Source of the DNA: JASHPR01 sp963815375
GTDB taxonomy: Bacteria > Actinomycetota > Actinomycetes > Streptosporangiales > Streptosporangiaceae
Assembly: GCA_963815375.1 (NCBI GenBank)
Contig: CAWFGX010000005.1
Coordinates: 1,240,001 to 1,304,000 of the forward strand
Reading direction: 5' to 3'
DNA length: 64,000 nucleotides
The translations under genes were made by a program, and so were the position numbers. This document shows positions 25,481 to 34,236 of the stretch, in pieces. Numbering within the stretch: the first letter of the stretch is position 1; each line of letters opens with the position of its first letter. The notes under the pieces were generated by a model. The model saw nothing but the letters and a program-made list of their open reading frames with translations. It did no database searches and was not told where the DNA came from.

Positions 25481-28400
25481 ATGGGATGGGGCAACCCGCC
25501 GATCCCGTGGCGCGAGTTCGAGCGGCGCCTGTCCTGGGGTGATCCCACCCGGAAACCATCCAGCCAGGGGGACGCAGGCACAGCGGGAGAGCCGGCCGCG
25601 GGGGCGCGACCCCGGCGGACACACCCCGCCAGCAACGGCCCGGCATGGGCCGAGCTGCACTGCCACTCGGCCTACAGCTTCCTCGACGGGGCATCCAGCC
25701 CCGCCGAGCTGGCGCAGGAAGCGGCGAAACTCGGGCTGCGGGCGCTGGCCATCACCGACCACGACGGCATGTACGGGGTGCCTCAGTTCGCCCAGGCAGC
25801 CGTCCGGCTCGGTCAGGCCGGAGCCAAGCTCGGCACGGTCTTCGGCGCGGAACTCAGCCTGGGCCTGTCTGGCAACCAGGGCGGCGTGCCCGACCCGGAA
25901 GGCACACACCTGCTGGTGCTCGCGCGCGACCCCGAGGGATACCGGCGGCTGTGCCGGGCGATCACCACCGCGCAACTGCGGGGCGAGGAGAAAGGCCGCC
26001 CAATCTACGACATGACGGAACTGGCGCAGGCCCACGGCGGGCACTGGGTGATCCTCACCGGCTGCCGCAAGGGTGCCGTCCCGGCGGCGCTGGCCACCGC
26101 AGGCCCCGAGGCCGCTGCCACCGAGCTGCGCGCACTGACCAGCATGTTCGGCCACCAGAACGTTGTCGTCGAGCTCACCAGCCACGATCAGCCGGCCGAC
26201 GACGAGCGCAACGACGCCCTGTTCGAGCTGGCCCTGGGCGCAGGCGCGCCGGTGGTAGCCACAGGCAACGTGCACTACGCGTCGCCTCAGGACGCCAGGC
26301 TCGCCCAGGCTCTTGCCGCGGTCAGAGCCCGCCGCAGCCTGGACGAGATGGACGGCTGGCTGACCGCCTCGGGTGCCGCCTACCTTCGTTCGGGCGCGGA
26401 GATGGCCCGCCGGCTGCGGAGGTACCCCGGCGTCATGGAGCGCACCGTGGCGCTCGCTGCGGACTGCGCGTTCGATTTCACCGTGATCGCGCCGAGGCTG
26501 CCGGACTTCCCCGTCCCCGACGGCTATCGCGACGAGGCGAGCTGGCTCCGCCACCTGGTCGCCGAGAAGGCGCCAGAACGCTACGGCTCGCCGGGCGCCG
26601 AGCGGATGCCGGGCGCCTACGCCCAGATTGCCCACGAGCTCAGCGTCATCGAGCAGCTCGGCTTCCCTGGCTACTTCCTGATCGTGCACGACATCGTGCA
26701 GTTCTGCGAGCGCAGCGGCATCCTGTGCCAGGGCCGCGGGTCAGCAGCGAACTCGGCGGTCTGCTATGCGCTTGGGATCACCAGCGTCGACCCGGTCGGG
26801 CACGGCCTGCTGTTCGAGCGCTTCCTGTCCGAGGGCCGGGACGGGCCGCCAGACATCGACCTGGACATCGAGCACCAGCGGAGGGAGGAGGTGATCCAGT
26901 ACGTCTACGACTCCTACGGCCGCCAGAACGCTGCCCAGGTCGCCAACGTGATCACCTACCGGCCGCGGATGGCGCTGCGGGACGCAGGACGGGCGCTCGG
27001 CTACCCGCCGGATCAGCAGGACGCCTGGGCCAAGCAGGTCGGCCCGCGTTCCTACGGTGCGGGCGACCCGGTCCCGCCCGACGCGGGAGTCCCCCCGGCG
27101 GTCACCGCCCTGGCCGCCAGGCTGCAGAAGCTGCCCCGCCACCTGGGCATCCACTCCGGAGGGATGGTGATCTGCGACCGGCCAGCCGGGGAGGTGTGCC
27201 CGGTGGAGTGGGCCCGGATGCCGGGCCGCACCGTGCTGCAGTGGGACAAGGACGACTGCGCCTACGCCGGGCTGGTCAAGTTCGACCTGCTCGGCCTGGG
27301 CATGCTCACCGTGCTGCGGGACTGCTTTGAACTGGTCGAGGCCTACCACGGCAGGCGGTGGAGCCTGCACTCGATCCCGCAGGAGGACCCCGGCGTCTAC
27401 GACATGCTGTGCCAGGCAGACTCCGTCGGAGTGTTCCAGGTCGAGTCCCGCGCCCAGATGGCCACCCTTCCCCGGCTGCGGCCGAGGAAGTTCTATGACC
27501 TGGTCATCGAGGTCGCGCTGATCCGCCCGGGCCCGATCCAGGGCGGCTCGGTGCACCCTTACCTGCGCCGCAGGCGTGGCGACGAGCGCGCGGACCTGCC
27601 GCACCCCTCGATGGCGCGTGCCCTCGGCAAGACCCTTGGCGTGCCACTGTTCCAGGAGCAGATGATGCAGCTTGCGATCGACTGCGCCGGCTTCAGGCCC
27701 GCCGAGGCGGACCGGCTGCGGCAGGCGATGAGCTCCAAGCGCGCCCCGGAGCGGGTCGAGGAGCTGCGCGGACGGCTGCTGCAGGGGATGGCGGCCCGTG
27801 GCGTCCCGCCTGCGGTGGCCGAGGACGTCTACGACAAGATCCTGGCGTTCTCCAGCTATGGCTTCCCTGAGTCGCACGCGATCAGCTTCGCTTACCTGGT
27901 CTACGCCAGCGCGTGGCTGAAGTGCTACTACCCGGCCGCGTTCACCGCCGCCCTGCTGCGCGCCCAGCCGATGGGGTTCTACTCTCCGGCCAGCCTGGTC
28001 AGCGACGCGCGCAGGCACGGTGCGGCGGTCCGCGGCGTCGACGTCAACGCCAGCGCCGTCCTCGCGACACTCGAAAAACCCACACCAGAGATTCAGAACG
28101 CCTGCCAGCCACCGCATCGTGCGACGCAGGCCGCTGTGGCCGGGGGCAAGCCAGTGCCAGGCCAGCCAGCGATCCGCCTCGGCCTGGCAGATGTTCGCAA
28201 CCTCGGCGAGCAGCCGGCCACCGAGATCGTGGCCGGCCAGCCGTACCGGGACCTGGAGGACTTCGCCCGCCGCACCCGGCTTGCCGCCCCGGTGCTGGAG
28301 GCGCTGGCCACAGCGGGCGCGTTCGGCTGCTTCGGCACCGGCAGGCGCGAGGCGCTGTGGGCCGCCGGGGCGGCCGCGGGGATCCGGCCTGGCCAGCTGC

Positions 28401-28852
28401 CGGGGACAACACCCGGCCTGGCCGCGCCGCCACTGCGGGCGATGACCCAGGCCGAGGAGACCTTCGCCGACCTCTGGGCGACCGGGACTTACTCTGTCCA
28501 CCCGATCGAGCACCTGCGGCCGGGCCTGGCGAAACGGGGCGTGATCGAGGCGGCGGAACTGAGGACGGCTACGCCGGATTCGCACGTGATGGTGGCCGGG
28601 CTGGTCACGCACAGACAGCAGCCCGGGACGGCCCGCGGCGTGGTGTTCCTGAGCCTGGAGGACGAGACCGGCATGGTCAACGTGATCTGCACGTCGGCCG
28701 TCTGGGAGCGGAACCGCCGCCTGGCCCTGGACGCGAGCGCGCTCGTCGTGGCCGGGCGGGTGGAGAGCCTCGACGGCGCGGTCAGCCTGCTCGCTACCCG
28801 GCTGCACCGGCTCCGCGTGGTAGCCGCCGCCCGCAGCCGTGACTTCCGTTGA
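25481..28852 (+). CDS. dnaE2: Error-prone DNA polymerase DnaE2 (ImuC)
   Basis: A 1123-residue C-family polymerase. Order: PHP domain (WAELHCHSAYSFLDGASS, AITDHDGMYGV), polymerase core with the catalytic PDIDLDIEHQRR and RPGPIQGGSVHPY, and a C-terminal OB fold (VMVAGLVTHRQ ... VFLSLEDETGMVNVI). It is the lesion-bypass enzyme of the mutasome and should rely on ImuB for clamp access. ATG 25481 follows GGGGAGGGATC. It lies 72 bases after imuB without its own LexA box, so it probably depends on the upstream SOS promoter. An insert of about 30 residues after residue 860 (ENPTPEIQN-like) is atypical. Confidence 0.95.
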   Translation: MGWGNPPIPWREFERRLSWGDPTRKPSSQGDAGTAGEPAAGARPRRTHPASNGPAWAELHCHSAYSFLDGASSPAELAQEAAKLGLRALAITDHDGMYGVPQFAQAAVRLGQAGAKLGTVFGAELSLGLSGNQGGVPDPEGTHLLVLARDPEGYRRLCRAITTAQLRGEEKGRPIYDMTELAQAHGGHWVILTGCRKGAVPAALATAGPEAAATELRALTSMFGHQNVVVELTSHDQPADDERNDALFELALGAGAPVVATGNVHYASPQDARLAQALAAVRARRSLDEMDGWLTASGAAYLRSGAEMARRLRRYPGVMERTVALAADCAFDFTVIAPRLPDFPVPDGYRDEASWLRHLVAEKAPERYGSPGAERMPGAYAQIAHELSVIEQLGFPGYFLIVHDIVQFCERSGILCQGRGSAANSAVCYALGITSVDPVGHGLLFERFLSEGRDGPPDIDLDIEHQRREEVIQYVYDSYGRQNAAQVANVITYRPRMALRDAGRALGYPPDQQDAWAKQVGPRSYGAGDPVPPDAGVPPAVTALAARLQKLPRHLGIHSGGMVICDRPAGEVCPVEWARMPGRTVLQWDKDDCAYAGLVKFDLLGLGMLTVLRDCFELVEAYHGRRWSLHSIPQEDPGVYDMLCQADSVGVFQVESRAQMATLPRLRPRKFYDLVIEVALIRPGPIQGGSVHPYLRRRRGDERADLPHPSMARALGKTLGVPLFQEQMMQLAIDCAGFRPAEADRLRQAMSSKRAPERVEELRGRLLQGMAARGVPPAVAEDVYDKILAFSSYGFPESHAISFAYLVYASAWLKCYYPAAFTAALLRAQPMGFYSPASLVSDARRHGAAVRGVDVNASAVLATLEKPTPEIQNACQPPHRATQAAVAGGKPVPGQPAIRLGLADVRNLGEQPATEIVAGQPYRDLEDFARRTRLAAPVLEALATAGAFGCFGTGRREALWAAGAAAGIRPGQLPGTTPGLAAPPLRAMTQAEETFADLWATGTYSVHPIEHLRPGLAKRGVIEAAELRTATPDSHVMVAGLVTHRQQPGTARGVVFLSLEDETGMVNVICTSAVWERNRRLALDASALVVAGRVESLDGAVSLLATRLHRLRVVAAARSRDFR

Positions 28853-28930
28853 GTGAGACCCGGCATGCTGCGCCCCGGACACATCACCATGATCCGGGCA
28901 GCCAGATGAATGACGCATGCCCGGCTTCGG

Positions 28931-29296
28931 CTAGGCCGGCTGGCGCTCGCCGGTGACCGTCAGCTCGACCCGCTCGGGGTAGAAGGACATGAGGCCGGCG
29001 ATGCCCTCGGCCCCGGGAATCGGGGTCTCGTAGCTCCACACGATGTTGTCGTGCACCTGGCCGCTGACCTTGGCTGACCAGTACGACGCCTCGCCCTTGA
29101 ACGGGCAGGTCGTGGCGAGATCGGTGCGCTCCAGCACGTCCGTGCGCACGTCCTCGCGTGGCAGGTAATAACGGGTCGGCAGGCCGGTCTCGTCGAGCAG
29201 GACCGGGTGGTCCGATTCCGCTAGCTTCTGCCCGTCTAGGGTTATCTCGACGTGCAGCTCAGCGGGAGTGATCGTGATCGTGTGTCCCTTAGCCAT
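28931..29296 (-). CDS. DUF427 family protein
   Basis: A 121-residue protein filling the whole DUF427 beta-barrel. Landmarks are ESDHPVLLDETGLPTRYYLP, CPFKGEASYWS and NIVWSYETPIP (each shortened). The family is widespread in actinobacteria, often next to oxidoreductases, and has no established function; the conserved CPFKGxAxYW stretch suggests a ligand pocket. It is convergent with dnaE2 and lies 51 bases downstream of a HAD phosphatase gene on the same strand; the two may be co-transcribed. Confidence 0.9.
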   Translation of the reverse strand: MAKGHTITITPAELHVEITLDGQKLAESDHPVLLDETGLPTRYYLPREDVRTDVLERTDLATTCPFKGEASYWSAKVSGQVHDNIVWSYETPIPGAEGIAGLMSFYPERVELTVTGERQPA

Positions 29297-29347
29297 ACCC
29301 GTGCCAACCGCCGGGCAGCCGCCGTGATTCCGGCATTTGCTTCGGGC

Positions 29348-30055
29348 TCAGCCGGAACGAAGTCGGCTGCGTTGCCAGGTGTCGATCACGGGCGCGAGGT
29401 CGGCGAGCCGTGCTATGACCGCGTCCGGCTCGGCCCCGTCGAATTCCGGCACATCGCTGTTGGGTACCAGGACCGCGCGCATTCCTGCCTGCTTCGCGCC
29501 GTAGATGTCGTCGTAGGGGCGGTCGCCCACGAACACACATGCCTCGGGGTCGCTGACGCCCACTGCGGCCATCGCGGCACGGAAGGCCTCCGGGTGCGGC
29601 TTGGTCCAGTCGATCTCACTGCTGTAGACGGCCCCGTCAATCAGGTCGAGCACGCCGTCCCGGATGAAGACCCGCTCGTGCAGCGCACGAGGCCACATCG
29701 TATTTGAGAGCACCCCAACGCGAATGTCACGGCCACGCAGGTGAGTGAGCAGATCATGCGCATCAGGGTCGGTCAGCGTGTGCGGTTCCCAGGCCCGGAA
29801 GTACGTTTCCAGGAATGCGTCACCGGGCGTGACCCCGGCCTGCGTGAAGACCCGGTCGATCGTCGCGCTTCGGTGGTCGCGTTCCGCCTCAAGCCACAGC
29901 GCGCGCTCTGCCGAGCAGATGGCGGCAGCATGGCGCTGCGCCAGATCCTCGGCGTAATGGCGGGCGCAGACGTCGTGCCACAATGCGGCTTGGTCGATGG
30001 CATGCCACGGTGTCAGGGTCCCGCCCCAGTCGAAGATGACAGCCTGTACCTGCAC
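29348..30055 (-). CDS. HAD-family hydrolase
   Basis: A 235-residue haloacid dehalogenase superfamily enzyme, probably a small-molecule phosphatase. Motif I is FDWGGTLT (nucleophile Asp; the second Asp is replaced by Gly, as in many FDWGGTL members), motif II VLSNTMW, motif III Lys in DWTKPHPEAF and motif IV FVGDRPYDDI. A helical cap lies between residues 15 and 90. Gene lies between DUF427 and an IclR regulator on the same strand, but gaps of 50-75 bases leave operon structure open. Substrate unknown. Confidence 0.9.
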   Translation of the reverse strand: MQVQAVIFDWGGTLTPWHAIDQAALWHDVCARHYAEDLAQRHAAAICSAERALWLEAERDHRSATIDRVFTQAGVTPGDAFLETYFRAWEPHTLTDPDAHDLLTHLRGRDIRVGVLSNTMWPRALHERVFIRDGVLDLIDGAVYSSEIDWTKPHPEAFRAAMAAVGVSDPEACVFVGDRPYDDIYGAKQAGMRAVLVPNSDVPEFDGAEPDAVIARLADLAPVIDTWQRSRLRSG

Positions 30056-30129
30056 GCCGCCTATGTTACGGAGCGGGTGTCACCGGCCGGACGCGGACGG
30101 AAATGCGAATAGGGCTGTCGGGGGCGGCC

Positions 30130-30879
30130 TTAGGTGACCGCGCCGACCAGGTCTGCTGCGGCCACGCGCAGGTTCGCAAGCAGCCCGTCGGGCAGGGCGA
30201 GTCCGCGCACAGTCGTGCTCAGCGCCCATCCGCTGTCACCTGGGATCGCCACGCCCGCGCAGCAGACGTCGTTGCGGAACTCCCCGTGCTCTACGACCAT
30301 GTCACCGGGCCGCAGTGGCGCTAGCTCGGCCTCAATCTCGTCCAGTTCGGTGACCGTGTTCCGCGTGAACGGCCGCATGCCATGCTCGGCGAGCAGGCTC
30401 TTGCGGGCGCGGCCAGGCAGGGTGGTCATCAACGCCTTGCCCAGCGCGGTCGCGTGCGCGGCGGTCTCCAGCCCCGGCTGCAGATCCTCCAGCCATGGCG
30501 ACCGGGCACCCTCGACCAGGTCGATGACCACAAGCCGCCCGTCCGAGATTCGCCCGAGGTAGGCGCTATGCCCGGTGACGTCCGTCAGGTGTCTGAGCAC
30601 AGCGCTGGCCTCGGCCGGCCGGTGCAGGGAGCTCATGAGGTCGTGGAATCGTGCGGCCAGCTTCGGCCCGGCGACATACCCACCGCCGACGAGGCGCACG
30701 AGGTAGCCCTCGTAACACAGCGTGCGGATCAGGTGATAGGCCGTGGACAGGTTGATCTCGGACCGGCGGGCAATGACTTTCACCGGCAGCGGGTGCGGCG
30801 AGGCAGCGACCTGTTCGATGATCCGCAGAGCGCGCGACACGCTCTGGATCAGGTCGGTGGGCTCGCCGCGATTTTGCAC
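30130..30879 (-). CDS. IclR-family transcriptional regulator
   Basis: A 249-residue regulator. N-terminal winged helix-turn-helix (SVSRALRIIEQVA; VIARRSEINLSTAYHLIRTL) and a C-terminal IclR effector domain (AAHATALGKALMTTLPG, CAGVAIPGDSGWALSTTVRG). Such proteins repress or activate small catabolic operons in response to an aromatic or carboxylic acid ligand. The GTG start at 30879 is followed by MQNRGEPTDLIQ. No adjacent catabolic operon is evident, so the target is unclear; the HAD and DUF427 genes downstream on the same strand are the nearest candidates. Confidence 0.92.
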   Translation of the reverse strand: MQNRGEPTDLIQSVSRALRIIEQVAASPHPLPVKVIARRSEINLSTAYHLIRTLCYEGYLVRLVGGGYVAGPKLAARFHDLMSSLHRPAEASAVLRHLTDVTGHSAYLGRISDGRLVVIDLVEGARSPWLEDLQPGLETAAHATALGKALMTTLPGRARKSLLAEHGMRPFTRNTVTELDEIEAELAPLRPGDMVVEHGEFRNDVCCAGVAIPGDSGWALSTTVRGLALPDGLLANLRVAAADLVGAVT

Positions 30880-31192
30880 TTATCAAGGATGCCGCGCTTG
30901 CTGCTGTGACGGAACCGGTTCACCATGTGAAATTTCAGGGGCTTCCGGGGACCGTCCGCCGGACAGAGTATGGCGACATATCCTGCGTGCCCGCTCAGGT
31001 GCCAGGCCTGCGGGTCCGGTCGCTAAGGCGGATCCACCAGGGTTGCGGGCACGTGTGCCCGCAAATGGGGGGTGGGTCTGTAGGTCCGCTAGGGGGGTAG
31101 TGGGCCTGCAGGCCTGCTAAAGGGGCAAGTGGCTGGCCGCGGCTTGCCGGGGGGTGGCAGGCCTGCTGGCCCCACGGTGGCGGGCGGGCCGG
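30880..31192. other. Intergenic region upstream of IclR gene
   Basis: 313 bases with no credible frame. The right part is G-rich with repeated GGCCTGC(A/T)GG-like words (about 31095-31170), then a long hairpin that overlaps the methyltransferase stop codon. No operator palindrome for the IclR protein is evident. Confidence 0.45.
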
Positions 31193-31212
31193 CTATGCCC
31201 GGTCCGCCCGCC
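31179..31212. terminator. GC-rich hairpin at the methyltransferase stop codon
   Basis: GGCGGGCGGGCCGG (31179-31192) pairs with CCGGTCCGCCCGCC (31199-31212) with one G-T mismatch and a 6-base loop. It overlaps the stop codon of the methyltransferase gene. There is no T run, as is common for actinobacterial terminators. Confidence 0.5.
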
Positions 31213-32011
31213 AGCACCGTGATCGCATCGGTACCTCGACCGTCTCGGCCCCTGGGAAGCGCTGGTCCAGCGCGGCCCGAGCCTCAGCGAGCCTCTCCTC
31301 CCGGTCCTGCGGGGCCGCGGTGATCACGGAACTGTAGGTGGCCAGCAGCGCGACGATGTCGCTGATCGTCATCTGGCGCCGGTACCGGAAGGTGGCGATG
31401 CTGGCACCCGCGAACATGGCACCGGGCAACGTGATCTCTCCCCTGCCCCGGGGATGACCTGAATCCCCGGCATCGGGCTCCGGGCTGGGCGGTCCGTCCG
31501 AGCCGCTGACGTCGCTGACCACGCTCGCCGCGCGCTGACCGCGAACCCGGCTCATCCAGTCGGTCCCGTCCAGCCAGCCTTCGTCCCTGTCGAGACTGGT
31601 CCAGACCATGCCGAAACGGCCCCCGCCCCGCAGTACCCGCCAGACCTCCGCCGCCGCTTGGTCCGGATCCATCCAGTGCCAGGCCGCGGAGATGAACACC
31701 CCATCGGCGCAGCCGTCGCGGAGCGGGATTGCCTCTCCCCGGCCCTGGACGACGTACCCGCCCGGCGAGCGCGCCCGGAGCACCGACGCCATCCGCGGGT
31801 CCGGCTCGACCGCCACCACTTGCGGGACGGTCCGGGCTAGTACCCGGGTCAGCAGGCCGGTGCCGGCTCCCAGGTCGACTGCGACCTGGCAGCGTTCTGG
31901 CAGCAGCCAGTCAATGGCTTCTCCGGCGGGCGGCGGGCGCAGCCGGTCGTAGTCCTCCGCGATCGACCCGAACGACATCGAGCGCTGTTCCCGGGTTGCC
32001 ACACCAGGCAC
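31193..32011 (-). CDS. Class I SAM-dependent methyltransferase
   Basis: A 272-residue methyltransferase. Motif I is VDLGAGTGLLTRVLA, acidic motif II VAVEPDPRM, and the post-motif ISAAWHWMDPDQAAAEVWRV follows the UbiE/methyltransf_11 pattern. A Gly/Ser/Asp/Arg-rich stretch (SGSDGPPSPEPDAGDSGHP, about residues 175-193) interrupts the C-terminal half. Substrate unknown. The GTG at 32011 is used here; MSFGSIAEDYDRLRP (ATG 31978) is the conserved N terminus and could be the true start. Confidence 0.85.
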   Translation of the reverse strand: MPGVATREQRSMSFGSIAEDYDRLRPPPAGEAIDWLLPERCQVAVDLGAGTGLLTRVLARTVPQVVAVEPDPRMASVLRARSPGGYVVQGRGEAIPLRDGCADGVFISAAWHWMDPDQAAAEVWRVLRGGGRFGMVWTSLDRDEGWLDGTDWMSRVRGQRAASVVSDVSGSDGPPSPEPDAGDSGHPRGRGEITLPGAMFAGASIATFRYRRQMTISDIVALLATYSSVITAAPQDREERLAEARAALDQRFPGAETVEVPMRSRCWRADRA

Positions 32012-32047
32012 GGTAGCCGACCGTCCATGGCCCGCTGCTGGCGGCAG

Positions 32048-32368
32048 TTAGCCAGGTCCCGGGGCGTGGTGCCGGGCGTCCTGCGGCTCGGGTCGCCCGA
32101 ATGCCCCCGGACCCGCGTGGAAGAGCCCCATGCCAAGTGCGCCGGCCGCGGCCGCACCGAGGCACCACAGAGGATGCCGTCCGGCGTGCGCCAGGTAGAA
32201 AAGCACGCCGGCAATCACCAGAGCCGCCCAGCCAGCGATGAAGTTGGGAACGGGGCCGTTGCCGAGCTGGCAGGGATACCTCCTCTTCGTGATGCCGCGT
32301 ACGAAGTGGGGAAAGCCGTTGGCGCCCATCACGCCGCCGAGGAAGCTGAACACGATTGCCTGCCACAT
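32048..32368 (-). CDS. Small integral membrane protein co-transcribed with TetR gene
   Basis: A 106-residue protein with three or four hydrophobic helices: MWQAIVFSFLGGVMGANGFP, FIAGWAALVIAGVLFYLA and CLGAAAAGALGMGLF. I do not recognise a characterised family. ATG 32368 is preceded by AAGGAGTGCCC at good spacing. It begins only nine bases after the TetR stop, so both are on one transcript and the regulator probably controls this protein together with itself. Confidence 0.75.
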   Translation of the reverse strand: MWQAIVFSFLGGVMGANGFPHFVRGITKRRYPCQLGNGPVPNFIAGWAALVIAGVLFYLAHAGRHPLWCLGAAAAGALGMGLFHAGPGAFGRPEPQDARHHAPGPG

Positions 32369-32377
32369 GGGCACTCC

Positions 32378-32965
32378 TTATTCACCGGCCGGCTTGACGT
32401 GGAGAACAGGCAGCAGCACCTTGTCGACCAGGTGTGCGGTGAACGCGTCGTCGAGCGGTTCGCCGGTCACCAGCAGCCGGGAGAGGAGCATCGCCGAGCC
32501 GATCTCCGCCAGCAGCGCGTGGTCTGCCGTCACGGGAACCTCGCCCCGTGCGACCGCCCGGGCTACGGCAGCGCCGAACACCTGGCGCTTGCTGCCGAGG
32601 ACCTGGTTCCTGACCACGTTGGCAAGCTCGGAATCGTGGCGCGTCGCCAGCATGAGCCCGAGGAGGAGGTCCGCGTCCTGGCCAGCCAGGCTCGCGCGCA
32701 TGGCTGCCATCGCGGCCAGCAGGTCGCCCCGCAGCGTGCCGGTGTCGGGTACGGCCGGCACCTGGTCGCCGGCGTGCCGCCGGACTGCAGCGACCACTAG
32801 CTCGGCCTTGCCCGGCCACCTCCGGTAAATGGTGGCCTTGCTGCAGCGTGCCCGCCCGGCGACCGCGTCCATCGTGAGCTGGTCGTAGCCGGACTCGGCG
32901 AGCAACTCCAGCGTGGCCTGCAGGATCGCGTCTTCACGCGCTATGCCACGCGCCACTGACGTCAT
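32378..32965 (-). CDS. TetR-family transcriptional regulator
   Basis: A 195-residue TetR/AcrR repressor. The N-terminal helix-turn-helix reads AILQATLELLAESGYDQLTM, then AGRARCSKATIYRRWPGKAEL; the C-terminal half is the ligand domain of the TetR_C_11 kind. ATG 32965 directly follows a GTG at 32968, either of which could be used. A 15-bp palindrome 28 bases upstream is the likely autoregulatory operator. It heads an operon with the small membrane protein. Confidence 0.92.
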   Translation of the reverse strand: MTSVARGIAREDAILQATLELLAESGYDQLTMDAVAGRARCSKATIYRRWPGKAELVVAAVRRHAGDQVPAVPDTGTLRGDLLAAMAAMRASLAGQDADLLLGLMLATRHDSELANVVRNQVLGSKRQVFGAAVARAVARGEVPVTADHALLAEIGSAMLLSRLLVTGEPLDDAFTAHLVDKVLLPVLHVKPAGE

Positions 32966-32992
32966 CACGGCACCCTTTCTTGCTCTTACGAA

Positions 32993-33007
32993 ACGGTACC
33001 GTACCGT
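32993..33007. promoter_or_regulatory. Probable TetR operator
   Basis: ACGGTACCGTACCGT is a perfect odd palindrome (centre at 33000), typical of TetR/AcrR sites built from GGTAC half sites. It sits immediately upstream of the TetR gene start, where autoregulation is usual. It also lies 114 bases from the end of the aminotransferase gene, which it need not affect. Confidence 0.6.
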
Positions 33008-33120
33008 ACACTTGATGATGGCGCAACAGCGTGCTCAGCAGCAGATTCCAGCAGCATGGCTGGACCATCACCGCCGCCTCAGCAGCATGGTTGGGCCACT
33101 GCTGTCGTTCGTTTCAGCGG

Positions 33121-34173
33121 CTACGGCTCAGTGAGCGCGGTCAGTGCCAGGTCGACGTCGCGTTCGGTCGTGTAGATGTGGCAGGAGAGGCGGACCCGGC
33201 CGGCTCGGACGCTGGCGCGGACTCCAGCCTCGCGCAGCCTGTTCTCGGCGCCTGGGATGTCCGCCGAGACGATCGCGCTGTTCCCGGGTTCCAGGCCGAG
33301 GCCTGCGCGGAGCCGCCCGGCCAGGGCCAGGTTGTGGGCGTGGATAGCGGGGACGCCGATGCGCTCAATCACCTCCAGGGCGGGCTGTGTGCCCACCCAG
33401 GAGAACCAGGCCGGCGAAACGTCGAAGCGGCGGCTGTCGCTGGCCAGGCGCAGCGGCGGGCCGTAATAGCTGGCGTGCACATCTTTTCCCGCGTACCAGC
33501 CCGCCGCCAGCGGGCGCATCCGCTCCCGCAACTCCGGGCGGACCATGAGGAACGATGAACCCCGCGGCGACATCAGCCACTTGTACGCGTGAACGGCCAG
33601 CGCGTCGATCCCGGAGGCGTCGATCGGCAGCCAGCCACACGCCTGGGTGCCGTCGACGGCCACCAGGGCGCCATGGTGCCGTGCAGCGGCCACGATCTCG
33701 CGAAGCGGCGCCACCTCGCCAGTGGCCGAGTGAACTGCGCTGAACGCGACCAGCGTGGTGGCCGCGTCGACTGCCTCGGCCAGGCGGGCCAGGGGAGCGC
33801 TGATCACCGCGACGCCGCGGTCCGCCTGGGCCAGCCACGGAAACAGGTTTGAGGTGAACTCGCCGTCAGGCACCAGAACCCGGGACCGGTCCGGCAGTGC
33901 CGCGGCTACCAGCCCGAGCTGCTCGGACACCGTGGAGCCGACCGCAACGTCGGCGACGGGGACGCTGGCCAGCCGGGCGAAGGCGGCCCGTGAGCCGGTG
34001 ACGCACCGGTCCCACACCTCGTAGCTGGTCCGCCCGGCCTGCCAGTCCGCCAGGGCCACCTGGACGTTTTCAACCGCAGCCCGCGGCGGCAGCCCGTACG
34101 TCGCGGTATCGAGGTATCCGGGCTCGGGACTCCACAGGCCGGTGATGCCGGGATTGGCTTGCTGCTGGTTCAC
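33121..34173 (-). CDS. Aminotransferase class V-fold PLP enzyme
   Basis: A 350-residue PLP-dependent enzyme of the cysteine desulfurase/isopenicillin-N-epimerase fold. LDTATYGLPPRA opens the protein; VDGTQACGWLPID holds the PLP-ring aspartate, and AVHAYKWLMSPRGSSFL contains the Schiff-base lysine. A mobile-loop cysteine of cysteine desulfurases is not seen, so it is more likely a lyase or aminotransferase of unknown substrate. GTG start at 34173. It is alone between the TetR operon and the glycosidase-like gene, all on the minus strand. Confidence 0.88.
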   Translation of the reverse strand: MNQQQANPGITGLWSPEPGYLDTATYGLPPRAAVENVQVALADWQAGRTSYEVWDRCVTGSRAAFARLASVPVADVAVGSTVSEQLGLVAAALPDRSRVLVPDGEFTSNLFPWLAQADRGVAVISAPLARLAEAVDAATTLVAFSAVHSATGEVAPLREIVAAARHHGALVAVDGTQACGWLPIDASGIDALAVHAYKWLMSPRGSSFLMVRPELRERMRPLAAGWYAGKDVHASYYGPPLRLASDSRRFDVSPAWFSWVGTQPALEVIERIGVPAIHAHNLALAGRLRAGLGLEPGNSAIVSADIPGAENRLREAGVRASVRAGRVRLSCHIYTTERDVDLALTALTEP

Positions 34174-34236
34174 TATGCCATTCGTATCAGCAAGGCCGCC
34201 TGCTTCCGAGGCTGCCGCTGCCCGTAGGGGCGGCTG

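Noticed and set aside
26741..28918. A 725-codon open frame on the minus strand across dnaE2
   Set aside because: It is antisense to an unmistakable DnaE2 and rich in His/Arg/Gly/Gln with no domain. Long antisense frames are expected at this G+C.
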